In this document: piece after piece, positions 9,094 to 18,785 of the stretch
Layout of the letters: each line of letters starts with the position of its first letter
Numbering within the stretch: position 1 is the first letter of the stretch
Origin: Amycolatopsis sp. NBC_00345
GTDB taxonomy: Bacteria; Actinomycetota; Actinomycetes; Mycobacteriales; Pseudonocardiaceae
NCBI RefSeq assembly: GCF_036116635.1
Contig: NZ_CP107995.1
Span: 4,960,001 to 5,024,000, forward strand
Direction of reading: 5' to 3'
DNA: 64,000 nt
Made by a program: the position numbers and the translations under genes
The notes under the pieces: generated by a model
The model's input: only the letters and a program-made list of their open reading frames with translations
The model's database searches: none
Told to the model about the DNA's origin: nothing

Positions 9094-9828
9094 ATGGCCG
9101 TCTTGGCAGGCAAGGTCGCCGTGGTCACCGGGGCCAGCACCGGCATCGGGTTCGCGACCGCACGCGCGTTCCGCGACGAGGGCGCCAAGGTGTTCGTCAC
9201 CGGTCGCCGCAAGGACGCGCTCGACGCCGCGGTCGCCGAGCTCGGACCCGACGTGACCGGCGTGGTCTGCGACGCTTCGGTGCCCTCGGAGCTCGACGCG
9301 TTCTACGGGACCGTGCGCGACCAGGCCGGACGCATCGACGTGCTGGTCGCAAACGCCGGCGTCGGCACCGCGGCTCCGTTCGGCGAGGTGACGGAGGATC
9401 TGATCGACTCAGTGTTCGCCACCAACGTCAAGGGAACGATCTTCACCCTGCAGCAAGCGCTGCCACTGCTCTGCACAAACGCTTCGGTGATCCTGACCGG
9501 TTCGACCGCCGCGACACGACCCAACCAGGGACTCGAGGTCTACGCGGCGTCGAAGGCCGCGGTCCGCAGCCTCGCCCGCGGCTGGGCCCTCAGCTCGCGC
9601 GCGCACGGCTTTCGGGTCAACGTCGTGTCCCCGGGCGGTACCCGCACCCCCGGTCTGCTCGAGCTGATCACGCCCGAGATGCTCAAGCAGGCCGAAGGCG
9701 CCGTCCCCCTTGGCCGGCTCGCCGAGCCCGAGGAGATCGCCGCTGTGACGACATTCCTTGCCTCGGACGCGTCGAGTTTCGTCAACGGTGCCGAGTTCTT
9801 CGCCGACGGTGGATACGCGCAGGTGTGA
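9094..9828 (+). CDS. SDR-family NAD(P)-dependent oxidoreductase
   Basis: A 244-residue classical short-chain dehydrogenase. The cofactor motif is TGASTGIG (about residues 13-20), followed by NAGVG (about 87-91), the catalytic Ser in VILTGSTAA and YAASK (about 150-154). A C-terminal NGAEFFADGGYAQV closes the fold. The Arg in VTGRR after the second strand suggests NADPH, which is inference. GGAAGGAGG lies before the start. It is expected to reduce or oxidise a small carbonyl or alcohol. It follows a TetR regulator and carries its own palindromic operator, so it is probably inducible. Confidence 0.9.
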   Translation: MAVLAGKVAVVTGASTGIGFATARAFRDEGAKVFVTGRRKDALDAAVAELGPDVTGVVCDASVPSELDAFYGTVRDQAGRIDVLVANAGVGTAAPFGEVTEDLIDSVFATNVKGTIFTLQQALPLLCTNASVILTGSTAATRPNQGLEVYAASKAAVRSLARGWALSSRAHGFRVNVVSPGGTRTPGLLELITPEMLKQAEGAVPLGRLAEPEEIAAVTTFLASDASSFVNGAEFFADGGYAQV

Positions 9829-9891
9829 ATGCTCAAGTCACGCGTTCGCTACGGGCAGTTGTGACATCTCAGTGCGAGGGGATCCAGGTGG

Positions 9892-12027
9892 TCAGCCTGG
9901 CCGGCTTTGCCCGCGGGACTCCGCCAGCGAGGAACGAACTTCCTCCGCCTTGGGGTCGCCGAGCTCGTCGAAGATGGGCAACGCCTGCTCGAGGGCTACC
10001 CGGAAATCCTCGAGGTTGCCAAGGCGACGGTAGGCTTCCGCGACCGCCTGGAGGGTGAAAGCCACGCCATAGCGGTCGCCCAGCTCTTCCCTTGTCCGCA
10101 GGACCGTCCGGTAGGCCTGGACCGCCTGTTCCAGGTTCCCGAGGTCGCGATGGACGTTGGCCGCGTTGTTCAGGGCCCAGACCTCGGCGTGCCGGTCGCC
10201 GAGCTCGTGGAACATCGAGATCGCGTGTTCGGAGTGCTGTAGAGCGGTCACAAGGTCCCCGCGGTCGCGGTGCACGCCGCTCAAGCTGTTGTGGGTTATG
10301 GCTTCGCCGTGGAGGTCGGCCAGTTCGTGCCAGGCCGCAAGCGCCCGCTGTGAGTAGACGAGCGCCTCATCCAACCGTCCCCATTCGCGGCAAGCATTGC
10401 CGTATCCGTTGCAGGCCATTGCCTGGCCGTAGAGATCACCGGCTTGTGCCGAAACGGAAAGCGCCTCACCGAAACACGCCTCTGCCTTTTGGGGACGGCG
10501 TTGTTCCCGATGAGCGACAGCCAGACTTCCCAGCAGCATCGCCACGCCGGTCGCATCGCCCAGTATCCGCGCCGAGTGCAGGCCGATCTCGTGGGTCTCG
10601 ATCCAGGCGGCCCAAGGCTTGCGCTGGTGGAAGTACGCCCACAGCGCCGCAGGCAGTTGCCAAGCGACCAGGTGCTCCCCCAGCGCGGCCGCGTGCCTGG
10701 TTGCCGAGACCAGATTGGCTTGCTCCAGCTCACACCAGGCCAGGGCCGTGTTCCGGTCGTCGAATTCGGCTCCTTGGCCAGCCGGTGCTCCCGGCATCCG
10801 CCGTTGAGGCGCCAGACGGCGGCCGGTGGCTTGGGCCGAGCCCAGATAGAAGCCGAGCATTCGTCGCGCCGCGTCGGCCTGTCCCGCTTCCGATTCATCA
10901 GCCGCGGCGCATTCGGCCGCGAAGATGCGTACAAGGTCGTGAAGCCGATAGCGATCCGGTCCGATGGCCGTGATGAGGTTGGCCGTCGTCAACGCTTGCA
11001 GCGCGGGACGGAGCGCAGCCGGACGTGACCCGGTGAGCGCTGCCGCCGTCTGGAACGAGATCTCAGCGCCACGATGCAGGCCGAGCAACCGGAATACGCG
11101 GGCAGATCCGGGGTCCAACGCCCGGTACGAGGCCGAGAAAACCGCGCGCACCGTGCTCGCCGGCTCGTCGGTCTGCAACAGGTCCAGCCGATCGCGTTCG
11201 TCGTCCAGATCGGCGATCAGGTCCGCGACCGAATGATGGGAGCGAGACACCAGCAGCTCCGCGGCCACGCACAATGCCAACGGCAGATTGGCGCAGAGGG
11301 CCGCGAGCCGGGCCGCCGCAGGCCGGTCGGCCGCGATCCGGCCGTCGTCGACGATCCTGGCCAGCAGCGTCACCGCTTCATCGGTCGGCAGCGGATCAAG
11401 GCTCATACTGCTGGCACCGTCACGCGCTTTGAGTCCGGACAAGGCATTCCTGCTCGTCACCACCACGACGACACTGGCGCTACCGGGTAACAGAGGCCGG
11501 ACCTGCTCGGCGTTTTCGGCGTCGTCGAGCACGATCAACATCCGGCGCCCGTGCACTGCCGAGCGAAACTCCGCGGCCCGCGCCTCGACACTGTCGCGGG
11601 TCCGTGAGTCCGTGGGCAGGCCGAGCGCGTGCAAGAAAGCGTCCAGTACCTCGCCCGGATCGGCCCTGGGATTCACTGGGTCGAACCCGCGAAGGTTCGC
11701 GTAGAGCGCGCCATCCGGGAACCGCTCCACGACCCGGTGCGCCCAATGCAGGGCAAGCGCGGTCTTCCCGACGCCGGGGGCACCGGCGATCGTCGACAAA
11801 TCAGCCGAGCCGGCGTCGGCGGCCATCAAATCGAGCAGCTCCAGGCTGCTCGTCCGGTTGACGAAGGACTTGGGCGGCCGCGGCAGCTGCCGCGGCACGA
11901 TCGGAACCCCCCGCGGCGCGGCGAACACCACAGATCCGATCGATCCAGCCTGGACGACCGATCTCGCGCTGCCGGACAATTCGTTGCGAACGTCGCCTGC
12001 CGGATGAGGCTCCGGCGCACCGGTCAC
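9892..12027 (-). CDS. NB-ARC STAND NTPase with C-terminal TPRs
   Basis: GTG start at 12027, overlapping the upstream stop by four bases (GTGA); 711 residues. Residues 14-35 hold the short NELSG...VVQAG segment often seen at the N-terminus of actinobacterial STAND proteins. The NTPase has Walker A GAPGVGKT (82-89), Walker B LIVLDD (164-169) and a TSRN sensor (191-194), followed by a winged-helix region around RYRLHDLVRIFAAE. From about residue 420 there are TPRs, at least seven, including YFHQRKPWAAW (465-475). There is no DNA-binding domain, so it is not a SARP regulator. STAND proteins act as ligand-gated switches; the partner is probably the DisA_N-like/TPR protein encoded immediately upstream, whose TPR region is similar. 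Confidence 0.88.
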   Translation of the reverse strand: MTGAPEPHPAGDVRNELSGSARSVVQAGSIGSVVFAAPRGVPIVPRQLPRPPKSFVNRTSSLELLDLMAADAGSADLSTIAGAPGVGKTALALHWAHRVVERFPDGALYANLRGFDPVNPRADPGEVLDAFLHALGLPTDSRTRDSVEARAAEFRSAVHGRRMLIVLDDAENAEQVRPLLPGSASVVVVVTSRNALSGLKARDGASSMSLDPLPTDEAVTLLARIVDDGRIAADRPAAARLAALCANLPLALCVAAELLVSRSHHSVADLIADLDDERDRLDLLQTDEPASTVRAVFSASYRALDPGSARVFRLLGLHRGAEISFQTAAALTGSRPAALRPALQALTTANLITAIGPDRYRLHDLVRIFAAECAAADESEAGQADAARRMLGFYLGSAQATGRRLAPQRRMPGAPAGQGAEFDDRNTALAWCELEQANLVSATRHAAALGEHLVAWQLPAALWAYFHQRKPWAAWIETHEIGLHSARILGDATGVAMLLGSLAVAHREQRRPQKAEACFGEALSVSAQAGDLYGQAMACNGYGNACREWGRLDEALVYSQRALAAWHELADLHGEAITHNSLSGVHRDRGDLVTALQHSEHAISMFHELGDRHAEVWALNNAANVHRDLGNLEQAVQAYRTVLRTREELGDRYGVAFTLQAVAEAYRRLGNLEDFRVALEQALPIFDELGDPKAEEVRSSLAESRGQSRPG

Positions 12028-13712
12028 CGAGCTGCCAGTCTCTCGAGAGTCACGCCGAGAGCCTCAGCACGCCGGTCGCCCAGGCCCCGGAAGTAGCTCT
12101 CAGCCTGCCTCAGCTGCGCACGTGCGTCATCGACGTCGCCGGCAGCCAGCAAGGCATGACCGAGATCGGCGCGAGTCACGGCGACGCCGTAGTGGTCCTC
12201 GATCTCGAGCCGCGCGTCGAGGGCTGTGCGATAGCAGTCCAGCGCAGTCGTGTGACGGCCGGCGTCCCGGTGCGCATTGCCCTGGTTGGACAACGCCCAC
12301 GCGTGACCGTGCCGGTAGCCGCTCTCGTCGAACGCTTGCATCGCCAGCTTCGCCAGTTCCGCAGCCTGGTCGCACTCGCCGAGCCGGCAGTGGATGCCAC
12401 TGAGATTGTTGAGTACCTTGCCCCGCAGCCTTCGCGCATCTTCGAGGTCGAGAAGCGTCAACGCCTCCTGCGCACAGCGTAGGGCCGCAGCGGGATCGCC
12501 TGCCTCATCGAGAGCGTACGCACGGTGGTTGAGCACCTCGGCCTCGCCAAGCCGATCGCCCAGCTCGCGCCACGCCTCAAGGGCCTGGTCCCACAGCTGG
12601 TAAGCCAGCTCAGCCTGGCCCAGCTCGCGCTGCGCGATACCCAGGCTGGTCAGCACGGACGCTTCGGCACGGAGATCTGACTGCTGTCTCGCGGCAAGCA
12701 CCGCCAGCGAAAGGACGTCGATCCACTGATCCCACGGCTTGCGCCGGTGAAAGTACTCCACCAAGGCCAGTGACCAGCGCAAAGCCTTCTTTTCATCTCC
12801 GTGGGACGCCGCCCATCGGATGGTGCCGAGCAGCTGGGCGGCAGTCTGGTCGTACCAGCGGACGGCCTCTCGCTCGTCATCGAAGGACATGCGGGGAAAC
12901 GCGCGGTCAGGTTCCACCGCGCTCTGCCCACGGCGTTCGGCGAGCATTCCGTCGGCCGCGAGGAGGGCCTGCTCGTGCCACCGGTCGAGCTCCTCGGCGA
13001 CCATATGCAGCAACGGGACTCCGTGGGGCACGACGTGGGCTCTGTCAGGAAAGCGATCCCAGCCCAGTTTGGCGCAGTACGCCGAGAGAAGATCGTCGAG
13101 CTGGCCTCCTTCGGCCCCGAGTTCCAGCAGGCACACCTCGGCATCGACAATCGATCGGCGCGCACGTTCGACCCGCACCGCGGCCTCGGGCGCCTGCGCC
13201 GTTTCCGTGGGAAGAAGAGCCAAGGCCTGAACTTCCTCGTCCAGCGAGAGCACCGCGAGGATCGCCCGGCACTTCAGCATCGGCCGTTCACTGAGTTCGT
13301 GCGCTTCCTCGCCGAGGAAAACGGTGATCGCGCCGGTCTCCTCGCTCACCGCCACGACCGGATACGGAACATCACGGGCCATGGCGGCGGCAGCGAGATG
13401 GCGGGCTCCCCGGCCCTGCACCCGGTGGGTCGACCGCGGCGCGAGTTCGGTGTTGATCCGCAGAATCGTCGTCGCGTCAGCAGTGAGAATCATCGCCAGA
13501 TCAGGCTTCGACAGCTGGCTGACGCTCTCCGGCGAAACCCTCGCGTCGACCACCTCGTAGCCGTCACGGCACACGGCGGCCACCACGTCATCGAACCCGA
13601 GCACGAACAACCCGCCTTGCCGGCTGGCGCTCACCCGATCGATTCCCCGGCGCAGCGGCGTGTCAAGCGCCAACCTGGTCAGAGCTTCCCTAATCGACGC
13701 TGAAACCTCCAC
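12024..13712 (-). CDS. degenerate DisA_N (diadenylate-cyclase-like) domain fused to TPRs
   Basis: GTG start at 13712 with GGGGGCGG upstream; 562 residues. Residues 8-140 align along their length with the DisA N-terminal domain: LRRGIDRVSASRQGGLFVLG, then DLAMILTAD (71-79), GARHL (102-106) and VVAVSEETGAITVFLG. In c-di-AMP synthases these blocks read DGA and GTRHR. Here the Asp, Ala, Arg and His persist, but the Gly and second Arg are Leu and the Thr is Ala, so synthesis is doubtful and nucleotide binding more plausible (inference). Residues about 141-275 match nothing I know. Residues 276-560 are a FDD...W segment and TPRs with YFHRRKPWDQW (320-330), closely resembling the TPR half of the adjacent NB-ARC protein. 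Confidence 0.75.
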   Translation of the reverse strand: MEVSASIREALTRLALDTPLRRGIDRVSASRQGGLFVLGFDDVVAAVCRDGYEVVDARVSPESVSQLSKPDLAMILTADATTILRINTELAPRSTHRVQGRGARHLAAAAMARDVPYPVVAVSEETGAITVFLGEEAHELSERPMLKCRAILAVLSLDEEVQALALLPTETAQAPEAAVRVERARRSIVDAEVCLLELGAEGGQLDDLLSAYCAKLGWDRFPDRAHVVPHGVPLLHMVAEELDRWHEQALLAADGMLAERRGQSAVEPDRAFPRMSFDDEREAVRWYDQTAAQLLGTIRWAASHGDEKKALRWSLALVEYFHRRKPWDQWIDVLSLAVLAARQQSDLRAEASVLTSLGIAQRELGQAELAYQLWDQALEAWRELGDRLGEAEVLNHRAYALDEAGDPAAALRCAQEALTLLDLEDARRLRGKVLNNLSGIHCRLGECDQAAELAKLAMQAFDESGYRHGHAWALSNQGNAHRDAGRHTTALDCYRTALDARLEIEDHYGVAVTRADLGHALLAAGDVDDARAQLRQAESYFRGLGDRRAEALGVTLERLAAR

Positions 13713-13806
13713 AATTCCGCCCCCTGCTCGTGAATCGGACCAACCGATAATTCTGCCAGCAGCAGGCAGGCCGGACCAGCCAACGGCTGCTGGGCCCCGC
13801 AGCAGA

Positions 13807-14745
13807 TCACGGCGTCATTTCGACGTCTTGGTTGCTCAACGCCTCGGCGACGGCGCGGCCGGTCTCGGGTTTGGTCAGGTAGAACGTCGCGTCGTGGGGG
13901 TGGGCGCCGTTGTCCACGGTGTAGGTGGCTTCGAGAACCCCGGCGGCGCCGGTGAAGCGGCGTTGGAGGTTGAGGTCGGCGGCGACGAGGTCGTCGCGGT
14001 CGGCGATGTTGACCCACCGCCGGACCTGGGGTGGCACGGCGGGCGGCTGGGGCCGGACTCGTTCGTAGACGATGTTGCGCAGGCCCAGCGGCGAGCCGAG
14101 GGTGAGCAGCAGCGGCAGCGGGCGGCCGAGGCGATGCGCGGCTTCGAAAGCGACGACCGAGCCGAGAGAGTGCCCGACGAGAACCTTGGTTTCGGGGCCG
14201 ATGAGAGCGGCGACGCGGTCCTGTACTGCCGCGCGGATCGCCTCGTCGGTGAGGTAGAGGCTGACCTGGACGATGGCGGTCCGCAGGAGCCGGCCGGCGA
14301 TGTTCTCCCCCAGCGTGGCCATCGGCCGGACGCGGGCCAGCGCATTGAGCACCGGGCGGAGGCCCGCGCGAAGCCCTTGCGCGTCGGCGAAATCACCTTC
14401 GGCTTCGTCGAGCGCACGCCGGGTTCGTTCTCGATCGGCGTCGCTGGTGGCCCGGTCGGCGATCTGCCGCGCCCATTCGAGCGCCAGCTGTGAGGCGACT
14501 TCCTCGGCTTCCGGGGGCAGCTCGAGCCGGCCGCCCTGCTGGTCGGCTTCGCGGAACTGGTCACCGTAGAACGCGACGCGCGCCGAGAGCCCTCCGGGAC
14601 GGGCGTTGCGCCAGAGCTGGTCGGCGAGATCGGGATAGCCGGCCAGGCGGGTGCCGCCCGCGAGGCTGGGCAGGTACTCGGCTTCCAGGGTGTCCGGTGA
14701 TTTCTGCTGCTGCCCGATTCCGTGCACCAGAACGATCTCGGCCAC
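13807..14745 (-). CDS. alpha/beta-hydrolase (lipase/esterase-like) of the STAND island
   Basis: GTG start at 14745 after GGGGAG; 312 residues. It begins MAEIVLVHGIG, the first strand and oxyanion loop of an alpha/beta hydrolase. The nucleophile elbow is LVGHSLGS (Ser 193). Candidate acid and base are in NIADRDDLVA and NGAHPHD near the C-terminus. Between them lies a charged helical insert (about 70-150) that could be a lid or partner-binding part. There is no signal peptide, so it is cytosolic. It is divergent from the caspase-STAND gene, 90 bases away, and is followed on its own strand by the DisA_N-like and NB-ARC genes. It could be a lipase-type effector; that is inference. Confidence 0.8.
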   Translation of the reverse strand: MAEIVLVHGIGQQQKSPDTLEAEYLPSLAGGTRLAGYPDLADQLWRNARPGGLSARVAFYGDQFREADQQGGRLELPPEAEEVASQLALEWARQIADRATSDADRERTRRALDEAEGDFADAQGLRAGLRPVLNALARVRPMATLGENIAGRLLRTAIVQVSLYLTDEAIRAAVQDRVAALIGPETKVLVGHSLGSVVAFEAAHRLGRPLPLLLTLGSPLGLRNIVYERVRPQPPAVPPQVRRWVNIADRDDLVAADLNLQRRFTGAAGVLEATYTVDNGAHPHDATFYLTKPETGRAVAEALSNQDVEMTP

Positions 14746-14835
14746 CGTCTCCCCTTCGTCGACCGGCGAGTGAGCAGTCACGCACTGTCCGCGTCCAGCT
14801 TGCCCAAGCGCGCGTGGTTGAGCAAGGTAGAGATC
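14746..14835. promoter_or_regulatory. divergent promoter region of the conflict-like island
   Basis: This 90-bp gap separates the hydrolase (leftward) and caspase-STAND (rightward) starts, so both transcripts should begin here and may be co-regulated. AAGGTAGAG precedes the ATG at 14836. No strong palindrome or sigma consensus is evident. Confidence 0.5.
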
Positions 14836-17522
14836 ATGCCGGGAAGACTGCTGCTGGTGATCGGCTCCAACTGGGGAGATCGGCCGGCGCTGTCGTTCCT
14901 CCCGCAGGAAGCGCGGAAGCTCTACGCGAGCATGCTGGCGCCCCAGCCGGGCCAGTGTGAGCCGGCGTTGCCGTCGCCGAAATCTTCGCTGCTGCTGGAC
15001 CCGTCGCTCAGTCAGCTGGACAAGGCCATCGAGGACGCGTTCGCCGAAGCGGCGGCGCGGGAAGCCACCCTCTTCCTCGCCTTCACCGGCCACGGGATGA
15101 CCAGCGGGGACGACTACTACCTGCTGGCCGCCGACTCGCCCGAGGACCCGGACTCCCGGTCCGCCTACCTGCTGGGCCAGCGCGTCAAGGAGCTGTTCCG
15201 CCGGCACCCGGCGATCGACGGGCTCGTTCTGCTGCTGGACACCTGCGAGTCGGGTCGTGCCGCCGAAGCCGCGGGACAGCAGTGGATCGAGGTGCTCAAC
15301 CGCTCCGAGCGGCGGTTCGAGCTGCTCACAGCGGCCGGCGACGGGCCGGCTTTCGGCGGGTGTTTCGCCAAGTCCCTCGCCTACCTCATCTCCCACGGGA
15401 GCCTTGACGGGCCGGAACGGCTGGGCTGCGCCGACGTGCGTGACCCCGTCAACGATCTGTGCACCCGGCAGCAGGCCCGGCACATCTCGTTCACCGGAAC
15501 CGGGATCACCGCCGGCGATCCCACGCTGTGGCTGGCCCGTAACGTCGCGTCCGCGAGCCGGCGCGAGGCGCTCGACGGCTCGGTCTGGTCTGACACGGCC
15601 GCGACCGCGGCGCGGGCCTTCCAGCCGACGGCGTCGTACCGGGAGCTCCTCGATCTGCTGGCGTCCGGGTCGAATGTGGCCGTCATCGGCACCGCGGGGC
15701 TCGGTAAGTCCGCGGTGCTGGCCGCGCTCGCGATGCCGTCGAACGGGCCGCGCGCCCACGCCGTGTGGCTGGGACACACCGCCGAGACCGTCGAACAGAT
15801 CACGGACGAGCTGGCCGGCCAGCTGTCGCGCACGGTCGAGGAGTTCGCACCGGCCGCGGACGATGCCCGTAACAACATGACGGACCTTGAGTGGAAGAGT
15901 GCCGACGCGGTCGAGCGGCTGTTGACCAGGCCGTTGCAGAGGCTCGACGAGCCGGTGCTCATCGTGCTCGACAGCACCGATCCGGACGTCCTCGACCGGG
16001 TGGCCCGGCCGTTGGCCCGGCTTCCGCGGGTGCAGGTCGTCGCCAGTGCGTATGACCCGGCCGACCTGGGCGACGGGTTCACCGCGCTCGAACTGCAGCC
16101 CGCGACTCGCCTGGATGTCGCCCGTTACGCGGCGCGGCGCGGGCTGGACGCCGGCACCGTCGACCAGTTGCATCGAGGCACCGGCGGCAACTGGCTGATG
16201 ATCGCGCTGCGGGTGGAGCAGAAGGCAGGGCCTCGCGTCGCGGCGCCGCCGAGTGGGGCCGCCGGTTTCCACGCCGCTGCCATCGAACGCGCTTTCGGCC
16301 GCGCTCCTCAGGAACACCACGAGGCGGCCGCCACTCTCGCCGTGCTCGCGGCCGCCGGAGCCGGTCCTGTCATGCCCGCCACCGTGCTCCAGCGAGCAGT
16401 CGTCCGGCTTGGCGGAACAAGGTCTCTGCCCCGGCTGCACGATGTTCTGGCCCGGCTCGACGCCCTTGTCGGACGCGGCCAGACCGCCACCGGCGGAGAA
16501 TTTTACGGGCTCCGCTACGACACCGTCGCGAAGTTCGTGTGGGACCAGTCATTCGGTGGCATCACGCGCGAGGGCGCCCACGCCGCCGTGGCCGATGCGA
16601 TCGAGGAGGTGGCCCCAGTGGCCGAGCACCGCGCCGACGACCCGCTGCACGCCTACGCCGGGCGAGCCGAAGCCGAGAACCTGTGGCAAGCCGGCCGGTA
16701 CGAGGAGGCCTACGCCTGTCTGGTCCTGCGTGAATCCTTGATCAACGCCGAAGCCGTCGCGTCGTGGGCCGGCTGGACCAAGCGGATCTCCCGACAGCTC
16801 GGCGACACCCACCCGCTCTCCTTCCGCGCCGCGGGCCGGCACGCCAGGGCGCTCGGCGAGACCGGTGAGCCGGCCCGGGCGGCCGAAATCCTCCGGGAGC
16901 TCGCCGCCGACAGCCGCGCGAGCCTGGGCCCCGACGACCGGAGCACCCTGGAGCTCGAGGACCACGCGGCCTACTGGACGCACAGCAACGGTGACATTCC
17001 CGCGGCACGAGCGGCCTACACCGATCTCGCCGGACGCTGCACGGCGTTGCTGGGCGAAGACGACCCGCAAACGCTGATGGCACACCACCACCTCGCGCTG
17101 GTCACCGCCAAGGACCACGACGTCACCCGCGCGATCGAGCTGTGGCGCCGGGTCCTCGCCTCACGCGAACGGGTACTCGGAGAACAGCACCTCGACACTC
17201 TCCGTACCCGATTGAACATCCTCGCCTGGACCCCGGAAAACGGGCACCCCCCCCCGATCCCGAGGAGTTCACTCGCCTTCTCACCGTGGCGCGGGACACG
17301 TTCGGGGAAAATCACCCGGAAACGATCACCATCGGCTACTTCCGGGCCCAGGCACGCGGACGGCTGGGCACCGGGGAAAGCCTGCGCGCGGCCGTCGCGG
17401 AACTCCGCGACCTGCTGCCCCGTTCGCAACGCGTCCACGGGCCGAAGAGCATCTGGAGCGAGGGGATCCGCACCGACCTCGCGACCTTCACCAGCGATCT
17501 CACCGAACTCGAGCAGCGTTGA
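14836..17522 (+). CDS. caspase-like peptidase / STAND NTPase / TPR protein, frameshifted near the 3' end
   Basis: Residues 1-240 are a caspase-fold (C14) peptidase, with catalytic His in FTGHG (83-87) and Cys in LLLDTCESG (Cys 137). A P-loop NTPase follows, with Walker A GTAGLGKS (285-292) and Walker B LIVLDSTD (374-381). From about residue 610 the chain is helical with TPR_10/12-like units (LGPDDRSTLE, LGEDDPQTL, LGEQHLDTL). At 17257-17265 nine C break the frame. The TPRs resume in the -1 frame (FGENHPETITI) and stop at 17522. The unshifted frame instead runs as nonsense to 17544, overlapping the next gene. One extra C, or -1 slippage, restores about 895 residues. Probable NTP-gated protease effector, with the TPRs sensing. 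Confidence 0.8.
17257..17265 (+). repeat. homopolymeric C9 tract at the frameshift point
   Basis: Nine consecutive C lie inside the TPR part of the caspase-STAND gene, exactly where its coding frame changes. The tract also fits the X-XXY-YYZ slippery pattern for -1 frameshifting. Confidence 0.8.
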
Positions 17523-17540
17523 CCTCCCCCGGCTCCGCCC

Positions 17541-18785
17541 GTGACTGAGCCCCTGAACATCGCCCTGCTGTCCTACCGCGCCAAACCGACCTGCGGCGGC
17601 CAGGGCGTCTACATCCGCCACCTCAGCCGCGAACTCACCGCACTCGGCCACCACGTCGAGGTCATCACGGGACCGCCCTACCCGGTCCTCGACAACGGCG
17701 TCCGCTTCACTCCCCTGCCCGGACTCGACCTCTACGCACCGGACAACCCGTTCCGCACGCCGGCGGTGCGCGAACTGGCCACGGTGCCGAACCTGCTCGA
17801 GTACCTCGGGCTCAAAGCCGGCCGGTTCACCGAGCCACTGGCGTTTTCCCTCCGTGCCCGGGCGTATCTGCGCGGCCGGGGGTTCGACGTCGTGCACGAC
17901 AACCAGGGCCTCGGCTACGGCCTGCTGGGCCTACCCGGCCTGGTCGCGACGATCCATCACCCGGTCGCCATCGACCGTGAGTGGGAGCTGCACGACGTCA
18001 GCGACCAACGGCGCCGGGAAGTGCGGTCCTGGTACCGGTTCCTGCGGATGCAAGCCCGGGTCGCCCGGCGCGTCGGCCGGATCGTGACGCCGGCCATCGC
18101 CAGCAGCACCGCGGTCGCCGAATGGATGGGCGTACCCGCCGGGCGGCTCTCCGCGGTTCCGCTCGGGGTCGACACCGCCGTCTTCCGCCCCGACCCGGCC
18201 ACGCCGCGGGTGCCCGGGCGGATCGTCACCACGGCGAGCGCGGACGTTCCGGTCAAAGGCCTCGCGCACCTCCTGACCGCCGTGGCGCAGCTGCCGTCCG
18301 GCACCGAGCTGCACGTCGTCGGTACAGCCCGCCCCGGCGGTCCCACCGAGCAGCTCATCGGCGAACTCGGCCTGGCCGAAGCCGTCCGCTTCCACCATGG
18401 GCTCACCGACCACGAACTGGCCGACCTCATCCGCAGCGCGACCGTGGCCTGCGTGCCCTCGCTGTTCGAAGGCTTCTCCTTGCCGGCCTTGGAAGCCATG
18501 GCCTGCGGCACCCCGCTCGTGTGTACCACCGCCGGCGCGATTCCCGAGGTGACCGGGGACGCCGCGGTCCCGTGCGCGCCCGGCGATCCACCCGCGCTCG
18601 CCGCGGCGTTGGCCACGGTTCTGTCCTCGCCGGAGTTGCAAGCGGCCCTGGGTGCGGCCGGCGCCGCACGGGCCCGGAGCTTCACCTGGCGCGCGACCGC
18701 CGAGGCGACGGTGGCCGTGTACCGTGCCCGCCTCGGTGACACCTCCGACGCCGCCCCCGCCGACAAGGAATGCAGGACATGCTGA
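17541..18785 (+). CDS. family 4 glycosyltransferase (GT-B fold)
   Basis: GTG start at 17541, 18 bases after the caspase-STAND stop; 414 residues. N-terminal acceptor domain: NIALLSYRAKPTCGGQGVY, the glycine loop of GT4 enzymes. The C-terminal nucleotide-sugar domain has the EX7E region SLFEGFSLPALEAMACGTPL (about 315-334) and TTAGAIPEV. It should transfer a sugar from a nucleotide donor to an unknown acceptor in the cytosol. It is the first gene of a tightly coupled trio with the methyltransferase (7-base overlap) and the toroid protein, suggesting one modification pathway. Confidence 0.9.
   Translation: MTEPLNIALLSYRAKPTCGGQGVYIRHLSRELTALGHHVEVITGPPYPVLDNGVRFTPLPGLDLYAPDNPFRTPAVRELATVPNLLEYLGLKAGRFTEPLAFSLRARAYLRGRGFDVVHDNQGLGYGLLGLPGLVATIHHPVAIDREWELHDVSDQRRREVRSWYRFLRMQARVARRVGRIVTPAIASSTAVAEWMGVPAGRLSAVPLGVDTAVFRPDPATPRVPGRIVTTASADVPVKGLAHLLTAVAQLPSGTELHVVGTARPGGPTEQLIGELGLAEAVRFHHGLTDHELADLIRSATVACVPSLFEGFSLPALEAMACGTPLVCTTAGAIPEVTGDAAVPCAPGDPPALAAALATVLSSPELQAALGAAGAARARSFTWRATAEATVAVYRARLGDTSDAAPADKECRTC

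Noticed and set aside
9892..12027. SARP/AfsR-type antibiotic regulator
   Set aside because: NB-ARC and TPRs are present but there is no N-terminal OmpR-like DNA-binding or BTAD domain.
12024..13712. active c-di-AMP synthase
   Set aside because: The conserved DGA and RHR catalytic blocks are both altered, so only a DisA_N-like fold is claimed.
13807..16440. 877-codon leftward frame spanning the hydrolase and the caspase gene
   Set aside because: Only 13807-14745 reads as a protein (from MAEIVLVHGIG). The rest is antisense to the well-supported caspase-STAND gene.
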